A stretch of DNA of 64,000 nt from Eretmocerus hayati (GCA_029851415.1 CM056742.1:92184748-92248747), one strand, 5' to 3'. Positions 51,201 through 59,912 are shown, numbered from the stretch's first letter. The notes: a model not told the origin generated them from the sequence alone. Numbers and translations: made by a program.

Positions 51201-54200
51201 AGATCCACTCATTTGACGGAGATCAGGTGCCCTTTGTGGTTTCTCTCCTTGATTCTGCTCCATTTTATACTCCACAACTGCAAAAGTGGAGTCACCCAAA
51301 TTCAAATTTAGAATGAAAATCGAATTGAGCGATTATTTCCAGATCGAAACATAACTACAGTGCACACTGTCTACACATGGGTCGCGATTTGATTTTGGAG
51401 ATTTTTATCGAATTTTGAAGAATTCAATTATGAACATTCTGCTATAGTCGATTCAGGCAAAATATAACCCTCAATAGCTATCTAAACGATAATCAGAGTC
51501 GAATCTATTCGACTGAAAATGCTTTAGAAATATCCCAAGTATCAAATTCTGCATTTCTGGTTCGGAACCAGAATCCTCAGCTCGGAAATGAGTGGCACCA
51601 CTTTTTCACATGTTCTCAAGGACTAAGAACCATATCAAACTCATTCCAAATGTGTGCGATGCATACAATTTTTCTTCTTTTCAGAAGCTTAATAGTTACA
51701 ATTTTCGCGGAAACCCTCATATACATATATTTGGGAATCGAGTCAAACTGTACTAACATTGATAAATATCAGAATATCTCAATCAATCGTCTTTCTCTGT
51801 GCGATGAAATACTCAGAGATCTTGGAAAAGTGTCGAGAGACCTTTCCTAGACATCACGAATTGAAAGTTATGCGAAAAATTCTTTTGCCAACGTATAATT
51901 CTTCACATTTTTATGGGGAATTGTGAACACTTTTTTTTGTATCACTTTGCCTGTTTTCACTGAAATTCGTGGCCGATTTTTTCAATATTTGTTTGACAGC
52001 GGAGTTTAAATGTGCGAAGGAATTCAACCGTGTAATAAAACATGCATCTTCTCTGCAAATTCAATGATTGACGTCAGTACTTACTCAGTTTTGAATAGCT
52101 GCTATGTTATTTGATCCCACGATCCACCAGGAGCATTAAACACTCAAAAGATATGAAGAAATTCACAACTGCATCGGCCGGATTCATACACACTTAACCA
52201 CACATTTCTCCGTCGATTGATTCAGTTCACTTAGATAAGTAGAAAACGCGCACACTATTATTACAAAAGCGTGTAAGTATGATGATCTCGTACCGATCTG
52301 GACTCAGTAGGTTAAGGGTATTGTTGACAAACTCGATTGTAAACAAAAACGATGGAATGGTTTAGATTTATTGATTTTTCTAATCCTTTTGAGGGGAAGG
52401 GCAGTATTTAACCTTGGTTGCCATGGAAACGTCCGGACAGGCGGACACTTCTGCGAAGTGTCATTTCTGCGTAATGTCAGTGTCCCGATAAAATAGGACT
52501 CTGAAATAGATTTTTCATGGGATAAAAATATTTTCACTTGATAGTTCTCAAAACAAGCTGATTGATGGGAAAAAGAAGTTTTAAATTTGGCGATGATTTA
52601 TATCAAAAATTCCTCATGGAGACCTATGGAATTTTCGGTATTTCCATGTATTAGTATGTAAATGTATTGACGTAAGACTGTGTGAGTTTACACCTTGAAC
52701 GTGCTGTTCAAGGTGCGAGGGCGTGCTGCCCTCGGCCGGAGAGGAGAGAAGTTTCCTGCCGTACCGGCTCGAGGGAGGCGTGACAGTTCAAATGTTTCTC
52801 ACAGACCAAATCAGTCTTATATCGGGTATTCTTCAGGATTAAAAAATCAAAATTTTGAGGTTATGGCACTCACACAGTTGTTTGAAGTTCAAAAAGCTTC
52901 ATCCACTCAGGATAGGGGTTGAGTCCCTAACCCTTTCTGAGGATAGAAATTTTCTGAAATTGTCCACTTTTATTCCTCAACATACTTCTGGTTATAAACA
53001 TTTGGAGGTTGAATGTTCATCCGGAATGTTTTTTTGGGTATGAACACCATTATTTGACAAGAATTGAGCAGGATGCCTTTGCTCATGCATATCTTTCAGT
53101 GCAAGCGAAGTACATGATGAGAGGAGTTATATCCTAATTAGAATACTGTAAGACTTGGAGCATTCAATGTGGCTCACAACATCATTGGCTGGAAAGGATT
53201 TTGTTTTCTATTGTAGTGCTTTTAGCACTTTTGTGATTCATGCGGATGCCTTGGTACAAGTGTTCAACTCACGTTTCAGTATTGTCTTGCAAATTTTCTC
53301 AACTTGCAGCTGGAAATTCTGCGTCTATTGTCAGCGAATGTTGGAGTTACCACAAAGAATTTTTTAGTTTGAATTGATATAAATTCAATTCAATTAAAAA
53401 GTTCAATATTTTCTTTGAACTTTTCTGTAGTTGGGACAAATGTTTCCACCCTTTCTTTCCAAAGTTCTTGTGAATAACTGTGAATGATTACAATACGCTC
53501 TTAAATTACACTGGTTTGATTGAATGTGCATGAAATGATGGCTTTATCATCAATGATTCACACTTATATCTAGAACCTCCGTTTATATAAGCTTCAATAG
53601 GCTTATCCATCAAGAACTCAGTACTGACTACTAAAATCTATTCTATGTTTCAGTGATGTACGAGTGACAAGTTGATAAGGAAGTTCCCAGAGAAGGAAGA
53701 CCATTGATGAAGAAGAAGCTCAATGACATTCTTGGACAAGTGATAAATACGGCTTTCCAGAGCCACAGACAGCGCGGAGGTGAGTAAAAACTAGTGGTAG
53801 CGCTCAATTACCATTGATCTCTCGTAAATCCAAGTATTTGGGCAAATGTATGATGCTGCGCTGACCATATAATGCCTTAAATAACTCCTCTCTGCACAGT
53901 TTGTTATTATGCAAGTAAGAGTCAACTATGATTTGTTTTGGTAACTTTGGGAAATTTTAATGTTCCCTGTCACCCAATAATCCGCGATGGTTGTTCTCAA
54001 TAATTCTTTAAAGCAGCACTTTTTCACTTGTTTACTGAAAATATTTCAATTCTTTATATTTCGAAAAATTTAATTTCAAGTAGTGCATTACTTGGAGTGC
54101 GCATGAATATTTTCAGAACTAGATTCCAAACTTATCCATTCTATCACAGTAGATTGATTGCTGAAACACTGAGAGGATGTGTCAATCCAAAAATTATCTG

Positions 54201-57200
54201 AGATTTCTCAGTTTTTCTGAGGCACCCAGAATATGTTGAAACTTGGGTGCGGAAGATTGAAACTCATCACTTGTATATTAATAACTAGTCAGACCAGCAT
54301 GTACATTTGAGCAAGCCAAGGCAAAGGGTATAATTTTGTGATAGTATATTGTAATGGTGGCAATTTTAATGAATCTATAATCATCGAACTTTAGTTCTTG
54401 TATTTGTGGATACAACATTTTTGCGGTGAAATTTTTCCGAAAAAATTGTAGACTGAGTTCTCTCATCCTTCTCAATTTCTCATGTAACTATGAGAAATTT
54501 AGGCCGAAGCCTTGACAACACATTTGTAGAACTTTGAAATTATCGGCCATCGCAGGGTTCCCACTTTGTCCCATATCATATATGGAGCGGTTGCTCCATA
54601 TTTGACTAAAATCGTACTTTGTTCCATATTTTCCATATTTTCGGCCAGACACAAGAGAATTTTCTTAGATGCCATTAATTCTAAGATGAGTATCGATATT
54701 GTTCAAGAACTATGAAAAAGCTATCAAAAAACTTTCAAAAAGATTGAAAGAAGATACAAACCGTGAAAAGCTCGAACGTCACTCTGTCATCGTTCATAGA
54801 GTATGATGCCCTCGATGATGCCAGTTTGGAAAAATATTTGTCAACTATCTGCCGTCAAAGCAAATGGAAAGTGGAAACTATTTAGTGTCTGCAGCAGATT
54901 ATGAAGTTTTCATAAGTATTCTGCCCGTTGCCAGAACACTTTTTTTTCTTATACGTACTAGAAACTTTGATGAAAGGAACTAGGCGGGTAAGCATGGTCA
55001 ATCGGACCTTGTCAGGTATGCTCACCCCTATTTTGTACGGCGCGCCCTGAAAGTCCTCTAAAAATGCTAATAATCCACGTCCCATAAATCAAGGGAGGCT
55101 GCTACACCCTAATTCTGAAGTCTGACCTAGAAAAATCAATAATTGCTGAAGATCTGTATTTTAGCGAACTTTTTCGATCTAAAAACTAGAGCGTAGTCGG
55201 TTTTCCTGAAAAACAATTTTTTCGACCTCATTTATTTTCTGGTTCGCAGATCCCTACATCGGATCGCCAAACTCATACGACAATTTTTCGAAACCGTGAA
55301 AAATAAGTTCAAAAAATTCACAAACCGATCCATCAAATCCTGTGAGGTTAAGATACATTTCTTTGGGTCCAAATCCTGATTTTGTCGTTAAAATGTCCCA
55401 GAACTCGAAAAATATGAATTATTTCGAAAAACTGCCAGAATACTTTCCTACTTGGATAAAAAAATTTCCTCGAATAAATTGCAGAAGTCGAGAAAAATTA
55501 TCATGAATTTATATAAACATATGTCTAATTTTTCGGAAAAAATTCAACTTTTGCAATTTTTTGATCTTCATTTCGTTGAAATTTTCTAACTCAAACAAAA
55601 AACTAGTTCCGCGATATTCCAAAATTATCTAAACTGTTCAAGTTCTAGGAACTTAAACGAAAAATCTGAACATTTTGAACCGAAAAATGTATCCAGGCTC
55701 ACAAAATTTGGTGAATTGGCCTGTAAATTGTTATCGAGGTACTTTTCAGGGTTTTGAAGAAACTGTTGTATAGGTTTGGCCATCCGACGTAGGGAGCAAG
55801 AACCAGAGAGTGAATATGGCCCGATAAACATGATGGAATGGTCAAATCCCGACTAGTGGATAACTGTGTAAAAAATCAATTTTTAGTTTTGCGAAATTTT
55901 TTTAGGGGCTTAAATCAAAAGTTTTCAACATGAAAATATTCTCTCAGCAATTGCTGTAGTTTCAAGGATATACAAAAAAAATTCAGATACATCAGAATGC
56001 AATTACATGATGGAATATCCATTCTTGGAGTTTTCAAGGAGGTCTTTAGTGTGCCAAGGGTGACTTTGGGACCTAAGAAATACTTTTCTTTAGAATCACT
56101 TCGATGTTAGAAACTAAGAAAAACTACTCCTGACGTGAGCATACTCCCGCATTAATATTCTGTATCACCGCGAATATACAATTTTTTGCACACGAGCCAT
56201 CAAATCACTCGCCTACGCAACCGACGCACCCAAATTGTACGTTACTCAAGCGTACGATTCAGCGCGTTCAAAGCCACAAATCAATCAACTCATTTCCGTA
56301 CGCCGCTCAGGCGTACGTTCGGATATACTTCAAATCATAAATCAGATCAACTCATTTTCGTACGCCGATTAGGCGTACGTTCGGATACCCTTCGAATCAT
56401 AAATCAGATCAACTCATTTCCGTACGCCACTTAGGCGTACGTTCGGCAGAGCTCAATAATCATAAAATCTTTCAGGATATTTTTGTACGCCTCCCAAGCG
56501 TACACGCTAACACCGTTCCAGGCTATAAATCAAGTAACGAACCCTATGTACGCCGCTCGGGCGTACATTCGGGTATATTTCAAATCTTTAAGGCAAATTC
56601 CGTACGCTCCTCCAGCGTACAAACTCCGCGTTATGCCGGCCATAAATCTCTCAGTATACTTTCGTACGCTCCCCGAGCGTACAACCCAATGAGTCATAAA
56701 TCATTAGATCCATTCTGTACGCTTCTTGGGCGTACACCTTCCGCGTAGGTTTGATACCAGTGTACGTCTCCGCGACGTACACTTTGCATTACTAATCCGA
56801 CATCGAAAGAATTGTACGCTTCCGCAGCGTACACTCGGCATGTGTTACAGAATATTGTACGTCTCCGAGACGTACAAGAAGGTGCTCGCATATGTGGATG
56901 TACGCTCACACGACGTACACATCTTATGGAGCATAAGGATTGTACGCTTCCGGAGCGTACAAACATAGGCAGACCACGGGTATATAAGACCGCGCTCGCG
57001 AAGCCCGTCATCATCAGTCTCCTCCAGCTCGCCGTCGCGACGCTGTCTCCACGACACTCGGCCCAGCCGTGGCCTCGACGAACCCGACTCAACGTGCCCC
57101 GCCGCGACCGTACCAAGTTGCCCCGGTGGCATGAGTGACCAAGTGTGCATAGTGTTTGTGTTTCGCACCTCGAGTACCGAGTCGCAATTGTATCTTGAAA

Positions 57201-59652
57201 CTGTGAGAATTATTCGAGTGCCTAACCCCGTCCCTAATCCAACGACGTCGTGAGGACGCCCACGCACCTTGACCGGACGGATGGACCGTCCCAGTCAACG
57301 ACAGAGACGTTCCAAAACCTACGTACCCCGCTCCGAAGAGGAGCACCGACGAGACCTCTACGGACTTCAACAGGCCAAACGCTTGGCGCTGCTCGGAGCG
57401 TTGAAAGCCGAGGCCTCCACTCAACAAAACAAGACTGCTCAACCCTCAACTATCTCGTCTCCGCCCAGCGAGACGCGGGAGTGAATTTATTTTCATTCTC
57501 ATTGACGAGGTTTCCCGCAAGCGGAATTCCGAGCCCCGTCACTCCGGTAGCCATACCTGACAAGGACCGACTCACTTCGTTACCCGCCTAGTACTTTGGA
57601 TTTAGAGAAAATCAGAAACTTGATAAAAGGCTTACGATATTTCAACTATGTCCCATATTTGTCCCATATTTTCCATGAAAATGTCCCATAAATGCCATAA
57701 AACTTTTGAAATATGGAGTGGGAACCCTGCCATCGCGCAGACATTCTTGATGCTATGCTCATTTGACCGAGATTCCCCCGTTGGCTTTGAAAGTTATCGA
57801 TGAACATTCTTCACGAAAAATACGGCAATGATTTCTCATATTCATGTTGTTGAATATTCGAGAGTTGTCAGTCAGCCACGCATTGATGAAGATTTGTTTT
57901 ATTCTATAGGTAGAGTACTTTGATGTAATTTCTACTAAGAAGTTTCATACTGAATGAACGAGTATCTCTTCTGACTTCTTCTGCGTCTCGCAATCTATAT
58001 TGCTCATGAAATGTGAGATTCTTTAAAGTAAATGTTAGCACATTGAACTCGAGTACAGATGGAATTTCCCATATTTTTATTATTGATAATTTGCTAACGA
58101 ACAATATTTAAATGTTTTGGTTGAATTTGCAGGTGAAAGTAGCTCCTCCGACTTGGGATCTATGCATTCTGAGTTCATTTCTGATGAAGAGGTTGCGAGG
58201 CCTTTGGAAGAACATCACAGCACTGAACCTACAGCTCTCTGGCCAACTACTGCAAGCTCTCTTCGAGATTCGAGAACTACATCTGGCAGGCCACTCTCAC
58301 CGATCCCATCAAGTGCAGATCGCAGTACAACCACTCGTCATGTTGACCTTTCTGAACATTCGAGACTAATTTTTAGTGACATGCCTCGTCCACCTTTTTC
58401 GCCGGCACCAAGTCAAGCTCAAATTACTCCACGTTCACGTAATAGATGTGCAGGTAGTTCGGTAAATACTTCCGATCAGCCACGTTCACCGCTAAGGTCG
58501 GAACCACACCACAGTAAGTTCGATCAGAAAAGTCCTTCACCCCCTCCAGGAACTACTTATCATCGTGCGCGTTTTCCTGTCTCGTATCGAACACATCAAG
58601 CTGCTAATATTGCGCCGTCACGTGAGAGACTTACAGATGACTCGGAGTACGCCCACAGTCGACTGCGGTCACCGGCTCCGTCGGCTGTATCCCGCGGATT
58701 GTCCACTCACAACAGTCCATCATACCGTCCAGGAATTACTCATCGTGCGCGTATTCCTGCCTTGCGTGGACCAGATCAAGCCGCTACTACTCCTCCGTCG
58801 CGTAAGGGATCCACACGCGACTCGGGAAATACATACGATCTTCCGCGCTCACCGGATCCGTCGGCTTCCTTTTCGGGCTCGTTCGCCCGCCAAAGTCCCA
58901 CATGCCGTTCAAAAACTGCCAACCCTACGCGTTTTCCCGTCTCGTGTAGATCCGAACAACCGGCAACTACTCTTCCGTCGCGTAACAGACCTAGACAGGA
59001 CTCGGAAAAAATACATGGTCTGCCACGTTCACCAGCTCTGTCGGTTTCTTCCCGTGGCTCGTTCGCCCGCAAAAGCCCTCGACGCCGTTCTGGAACTGCT
59101 CATACTCGTCCGCGTTCTCCCCCGCTGCAGAGACTAGGCCAAGCTGCTTTTAATCCACTATCGCGTAACAGACCGGCACTAGGCCCCCAAAATCCATATG
59201 ACCATCCACGTTCACCACTTCCTTCGACATCCTTCCGCGGTTCGTTCACTCGCAAAACCACTCCACAACGTCCAAAAACAGCTTATAGTCGTATACGTTC
59301 TCCTGAACCGTCGGGACCAGGCAAAGCAGCTTTTACTCCGCCGTCGCGTAACAGATCTACGCATGGCTCGCAAAATCGACCGCGCCCACCGTTACTGTTG
59401 GATTCCACTCGAGAATTACCAAATGCGTTATCTGTACACGGGTCTCCGCCAAATAAACGTCACTGTGTCGGACAAGTCGAGGGGTGTGAATGGCTTTCGC
59501 GTCCTATTAGCGACGAAGAAAAGTCTCGTGTGGAAGTGGCGCCTGATCAATCGCGTGTGACCAACAAATCCGAATCGCCATCTTTGCTAGATCCTCCGAA
59601 ACGCCAAAAAAGGACACTGCAAATTCTGTCCTCATCGAGCTCATCAGAATGA
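33222..59652 (+). CDS. BEN-domain protein with Ser/Pro/Arg-rich C-terminal repeats; two in-frame TGA codons
   Basis: Eight exons: 33222-33348, 33434-33643, 33738-33994, 34069-34378, 34457-34689, 34761-34983, 53654-53779 and 58133-59652. All joints use GT/AG, all phases agree, and the total is 3006 nt (1002 codons). Residues 1-42 are Pro/Ser-rich. Residues 113-198 are Lys-rich and acidic. A coiled coil lies near 215-295 (ERAELEAKLAQVIREKR). A BEN-like domain spans about 350-490 (SVFARDCFRAFYSEEEAANK, RKPLTPKRFACLK, MKKKLNDILGQVINTAFQS). Exon 8 encodes about 506 residues of imperfect ~50-residue repeats around PPSRNR, DLPRSP and GSFARKSP, ending in acidic and poly-Ser sequence. BEN domains bind DNA or chromatin partners in the nucleus; the target here is unknown. 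Codons 94 (33586-33588) and 458 (53665-53667) are TGA, both followed by CAA. Either translation reads through them or the gene is damaged. Introns 6 and 7 host transposons. Confidence 0.75.
35000..36770. other. First part of BEN intron 6
   Basis: Non-coding. It contains the hairpin cluster at 35653-36033 and an inverted pair of GCCAGAGCACC / GGTGCTCTGGC words near 36142 and 36230. The remainder is AT-rich without recognised features. Confidence 0.5.
35653..36033 (+). repeat. Five-copy hairpin motif GGGGACTGAGGCCC
   Basis: The copies are at 35653 (GGGGACTGAGGCCC), 35801 and 35868 (both GAGGGGACTGAGGCCCTC), 35943 (GAGAGGACTGAGGCTC) and 36016 (GCGCGGGGACTTAGGCCCG). Each can pair its ends across an ACTGAG loop. 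The two middle copies also share a flank, CATGCAnATCGACTT. All are in the same orientation as the BEN gene, inside intron 6. Confidence 0.6.
38330..38425. repeat. Short repeat related to 26600-26705 (inverted)
   Basis: GCCTGGAATGGGCTTGCGAG and GTCGAGTGAAGCGAG match the complement of the 26.6-kb copy. It lies inside the MULE element, near its left end. Confidence 0.5.
38760..51263 (-). CDS. BAG-FLYWCH-MULE fusion transposase
   Basis: Exons: 51263-51122, 50593-50157, 49379-49234, 47159-46941, 46675-46294, 45764-45564, 45036-44816, 44426-44302, 42173-41934, 41836-41648, 41202-41050, 40668-40568, 38994-38892 and, less surely, 38848-38760. All phases agree; the total is 916 codons. The last joint needs a 43-nt intron. 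Without splicing at 41648 the frame stops at 41547, giving 800 residues. Residues ~50-127 form a BAG domain (YLYIEEMLTVQLVELDKID). A Gln/Glu-rich linker follows. A FLYWCH-type zinc finger spans ~222-290 (LWHDDFPFKF, LNCVKAGKKSLKCPV, GIHNHTPP). The MULE core has DDATFLSRP (Asp near 416/417), VIADFEEAMEIAWKK (Asp near 482), GCYFHF, and TNNEQESMH as a possible site for the acidic third residue. The tail is acidic with a CEKCMDEC cluster. It presumably cuts and pastes the surrounding 15.7-kb element. BAG domains bind Hsp70. Confidence 0.8.
39804..40370. mobile_element. Palindromic MITE within the MULE gene intron
   Basis: Arms include CGCCGCCATATTGAA with TTCAATATGGCGGC, and, near the centre, GCCATATTCAGACAAA with TTTGTCTGAATATGGC. 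GGGGGTCTCGACAC also pairs with GTGTCGAGACCCC. The centre is near 40090. It lies in the intron between the exons at 40568 and 38994. Confidence 0.85.
41377..41611. mobile_element. Palindromic MITE in the intron after transposase exon 10
   Basis: The arms AACCTGGCCCTGGGAAAA and TTTTCCCAGGGCCAGGT, extended by TCTTGATATTTTG and CAAAATATCAAGA, pair around about 41495. It overlaps the end of the unspliced reading frame. That frame would otherwise run into the repeat and stop at 41547, which supports splicing at 41648. Confidence 0.85.
49791..50118. mobile_element. Palindromic MITE in transposase intron 2
   Basis: The left arm CACAGCCCCACAAAAAATG is mirrored by CTTTTTTGTGGGTCCGTG, and AAACTATACTACCTTCATG by AATGGTAGTATAGTTTGC. 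TCAGTTTGGCCCCA pairs with TGGGCCCAAACTGA. The centre is near 49955. It starts 39 nt downstream, on the minus strand, of the exon 2 donor. Confidence 0.85.
51432..51725. repeat. Diverged copy of 30462-30760
   Basis: About 300 bp share blocks in the same order with 30462-30760: GTCGAATCTATTCGA-type, GAGTGGCACCACTTTTT, CTCATTCCAAATG and a terminal GGAAACCCTCATAT. It is one end of the GAGGGTTTCC repeat family, lying upstream of the transposase start inside the MULE. Confidence 0.65.
52494..53653. other. Last part of BEN intron 6
   Basis: Non-coding host intron between the MULE and exon 7. It contains the tandem hairpins at 52691-52734. Otherwise no feature is recognised. Confidence 0.5.
52691..52734. 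other. Two adjacent perfect hairpins with the same GTGCT loop
   Basis: Hairpin 1 has arms CACCTTGAAC (52691-52700) and GTTCAAGGTG (52706-52715). Hairpin 2 follows with no gap, with arms CGAGGGC (52716-52722) and GCCCTCG (52728-52734). Both loops are GTGCT. The following 40 bases are GC-rich and contain GCCGG and CCGGC as a possible third stem. It could be a structured RNA or a transposon end. Confidence 0.6.
56237..56960 (+). repeat. Array of 14 GTACGC...GCGTAC hairpins
   Basis: Fourteen short palindromes with stems GTACGCC/GGCGTAC, GTACGCT/AGCGTAC or GTACGTC/GACGTAC and loops of 4-6 nt. They start near 56237, 56298, 56358, 56421, 56486, 56548, 56601, 56662, 56717, 56762, 56814, 56854, 56899 and 56941. 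Spacing falls from about 60 bp at the left to about 42 bp at the right. The first spacers share AATCATAAATCAGATCAACT; later ones do not. Stem changes are compensated on the other side. The last copy ends about 20 bp before a TATA box, so binding sites for a dimeric protein are plausible. Confidence 0.85.
56981..56988 (+). promoter_or_regulatory. TATA box after the hairpin array
   Basis: TATATAAG follows the last hairpin. The sequence beyond it changes sharply to a GC-rich composition. A transcription start about 30 bp downstream is plausible. Confidence 0.5.
57281..57484 (+). CDS. Small basic ORF, unrecognised
   Basis: Sixty-seven codons from ATG at 57281, rich in Arg and Gln (MDRPSQRQRRSKTYVP, then EEEHRRDLYGLQQAKRL), ending in a Thr/Ser/Pro-rich tail. 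It lies 300 bp downstream of the TATA box in the 1.4-kb insertion. It could be the start of a gag-like protein in a truncated retroelement, or chance. No family is recognised. Confidence 0.25.
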   Translation: MDRPSQRQRRSKTYVPRSEEEHRRDLYGLQQAKRLALLGALKAEASTQQNKTAQPSTISSPPSETRE

Positions 59653-59689
59653 CTCTATATAGTATGTTACGAAACGACTTTGATTTTTC

Positions 59690-59835
59690 ACGCACTGCCG
59701 GAAGTTTCTACACACGGGGGTAACGACTTTACGCACTGTTGAATTTCCTTTACGCACGAGTGTCGGCGAGTGCGTAAAGAATCTCAACAGTGCGTAAAGT
59801 GGTACTCGAGTGTGTCAAGTTTCCGACAGTGCGTA
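59690..59835. repeat. Hairpin immediately downstream of the BEN stop codon
   Basis: The left arm CGCACTGCCGGAAGTTTCTA is mirrored by GTCAAGTTTCCGACAGTGCG. Inner arms ACTTTACGCACTGTTGA and TCAACAGTGCGTAAAGT also pair around CGAGTGTCGGCGAGTG. It begins 37 nt after the stop, so it would be in the 3' untranslated region of the mRNA. Confidence 0.75.
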
Positions 59836-59912
59836 AAGTATCGAAGTGGTTTCGTACGATATTTTTCGCAATTTTCCGATGTTTGGGTGCCTACAAAATT
59901 TCGAAAAATAAC

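Larger units (their letters stand above)
36779..52486. mobile_element. 15.7-kb MULE-type DNA transposon with TIRs and target duplication
   Basis: The two ends are inverted copies of about 127 bp: 36779-36906 and 52358-52486. They begin GGGACACTGACATTACGCAG and end, going inwards, at the AAATCTAAAC word. The inner flanks differ. Directly outside, both sides carry GATAAAA (36772-36778 and 52487-52493), a 7-bp target-site duplication. The ends contain a further palindrome (GACACTTCGCAGAAGTGTC). Inside is one spliced transposase gene on the minus strand. Three small palindromic MITEs lie in its introns. The element sits in intron 6 of the BEN gene, opposite to it. MULE duplications are usually 8-10 bp, so 7 bp is slightly short. 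Confidence 0.82.
56144..57551 (+). mobile_element. 1.4-kb insertion with hairpin array, TATA box and GC-rich transcribed-like part
   Basis: Comparison with the uninterrupted relative at 30395-30437 shows this block is extra. CATAC stands on both sides (56139-56143 and 57552-57556), consistent with a 5-bp target duplication. Order inside: the hairpin array 56237-56960, TATATAAG at 56981, then about 500 bp of GC-rich sequence with a short open frame. This order resembles the U3-R-U5 layout of an LTR retrotransposon, but the ends are not TG...CA and no second LTR is seen. Its identity is unresolved. Confidence 0.5.
54975..57593. mobile_element. Foldback element, type 2 ends, interrupted near its right end
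   Basis: The left end GGAACTAGGCGGGTAAGCAT and GGACCTTGTCAGGTATG is mirrored at the right by CATACCTGACAAGGACCGA and TTACCCGCCTAGT. These are the same terminal words as the 28381-30437 element. The body 55860-56140 matches 30120-30370 of that element in order. The continuity then breaks at 56144 and resumes at 57552, where the terminal repeat starts. Confidence 0.75.
54553..57729. mobile_element. 3.2-kb nested element with CAGGGTTCCCACT ends
   Basis: The left end CAGGGTTCCCACT (54553) is mirrored by AGTGGGAACCCTG (ending 57729). CCATCG flanks both sides (54547-54552 and 57730-57735), a likely target duplication. The ends are followed by ATGTCCCATATTT-like words on both sides. The CAGGG...CCCTG ends are hAT-like, but hAT elements duplicate 8 bp. 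No transposase is seen; the centre is taken up by another foldback. It lies in BEN intron 7. Confidence 0.7.

Noticed and set aside
36779..52486. Polinton/Maverick element, because of length and inverted ends
   Set aside because: No polymerase, integrase or capsid genes; the single gene is a MULE transposase and the duplication is 7 bp, not 6.
54882..55085. ORF near the left end of the intron 7 foldback
   Set aside because: It overlaps the terminal repeat of the foldback and has no motif.
56237..56960. CRISPR array
   Set aside because: Repeats are short (about 18-20 bp), variable in loop and stem, with partly shared spacers; the window is eukaryotic and has no cas genes. A promoter or retroelement array fits better.
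58565..59137. Overlapping frame in the last BEN exon
   Set aside because: It is a shadow of the Ser/Pro/Arg repeats in another phase; it lacks splice support.
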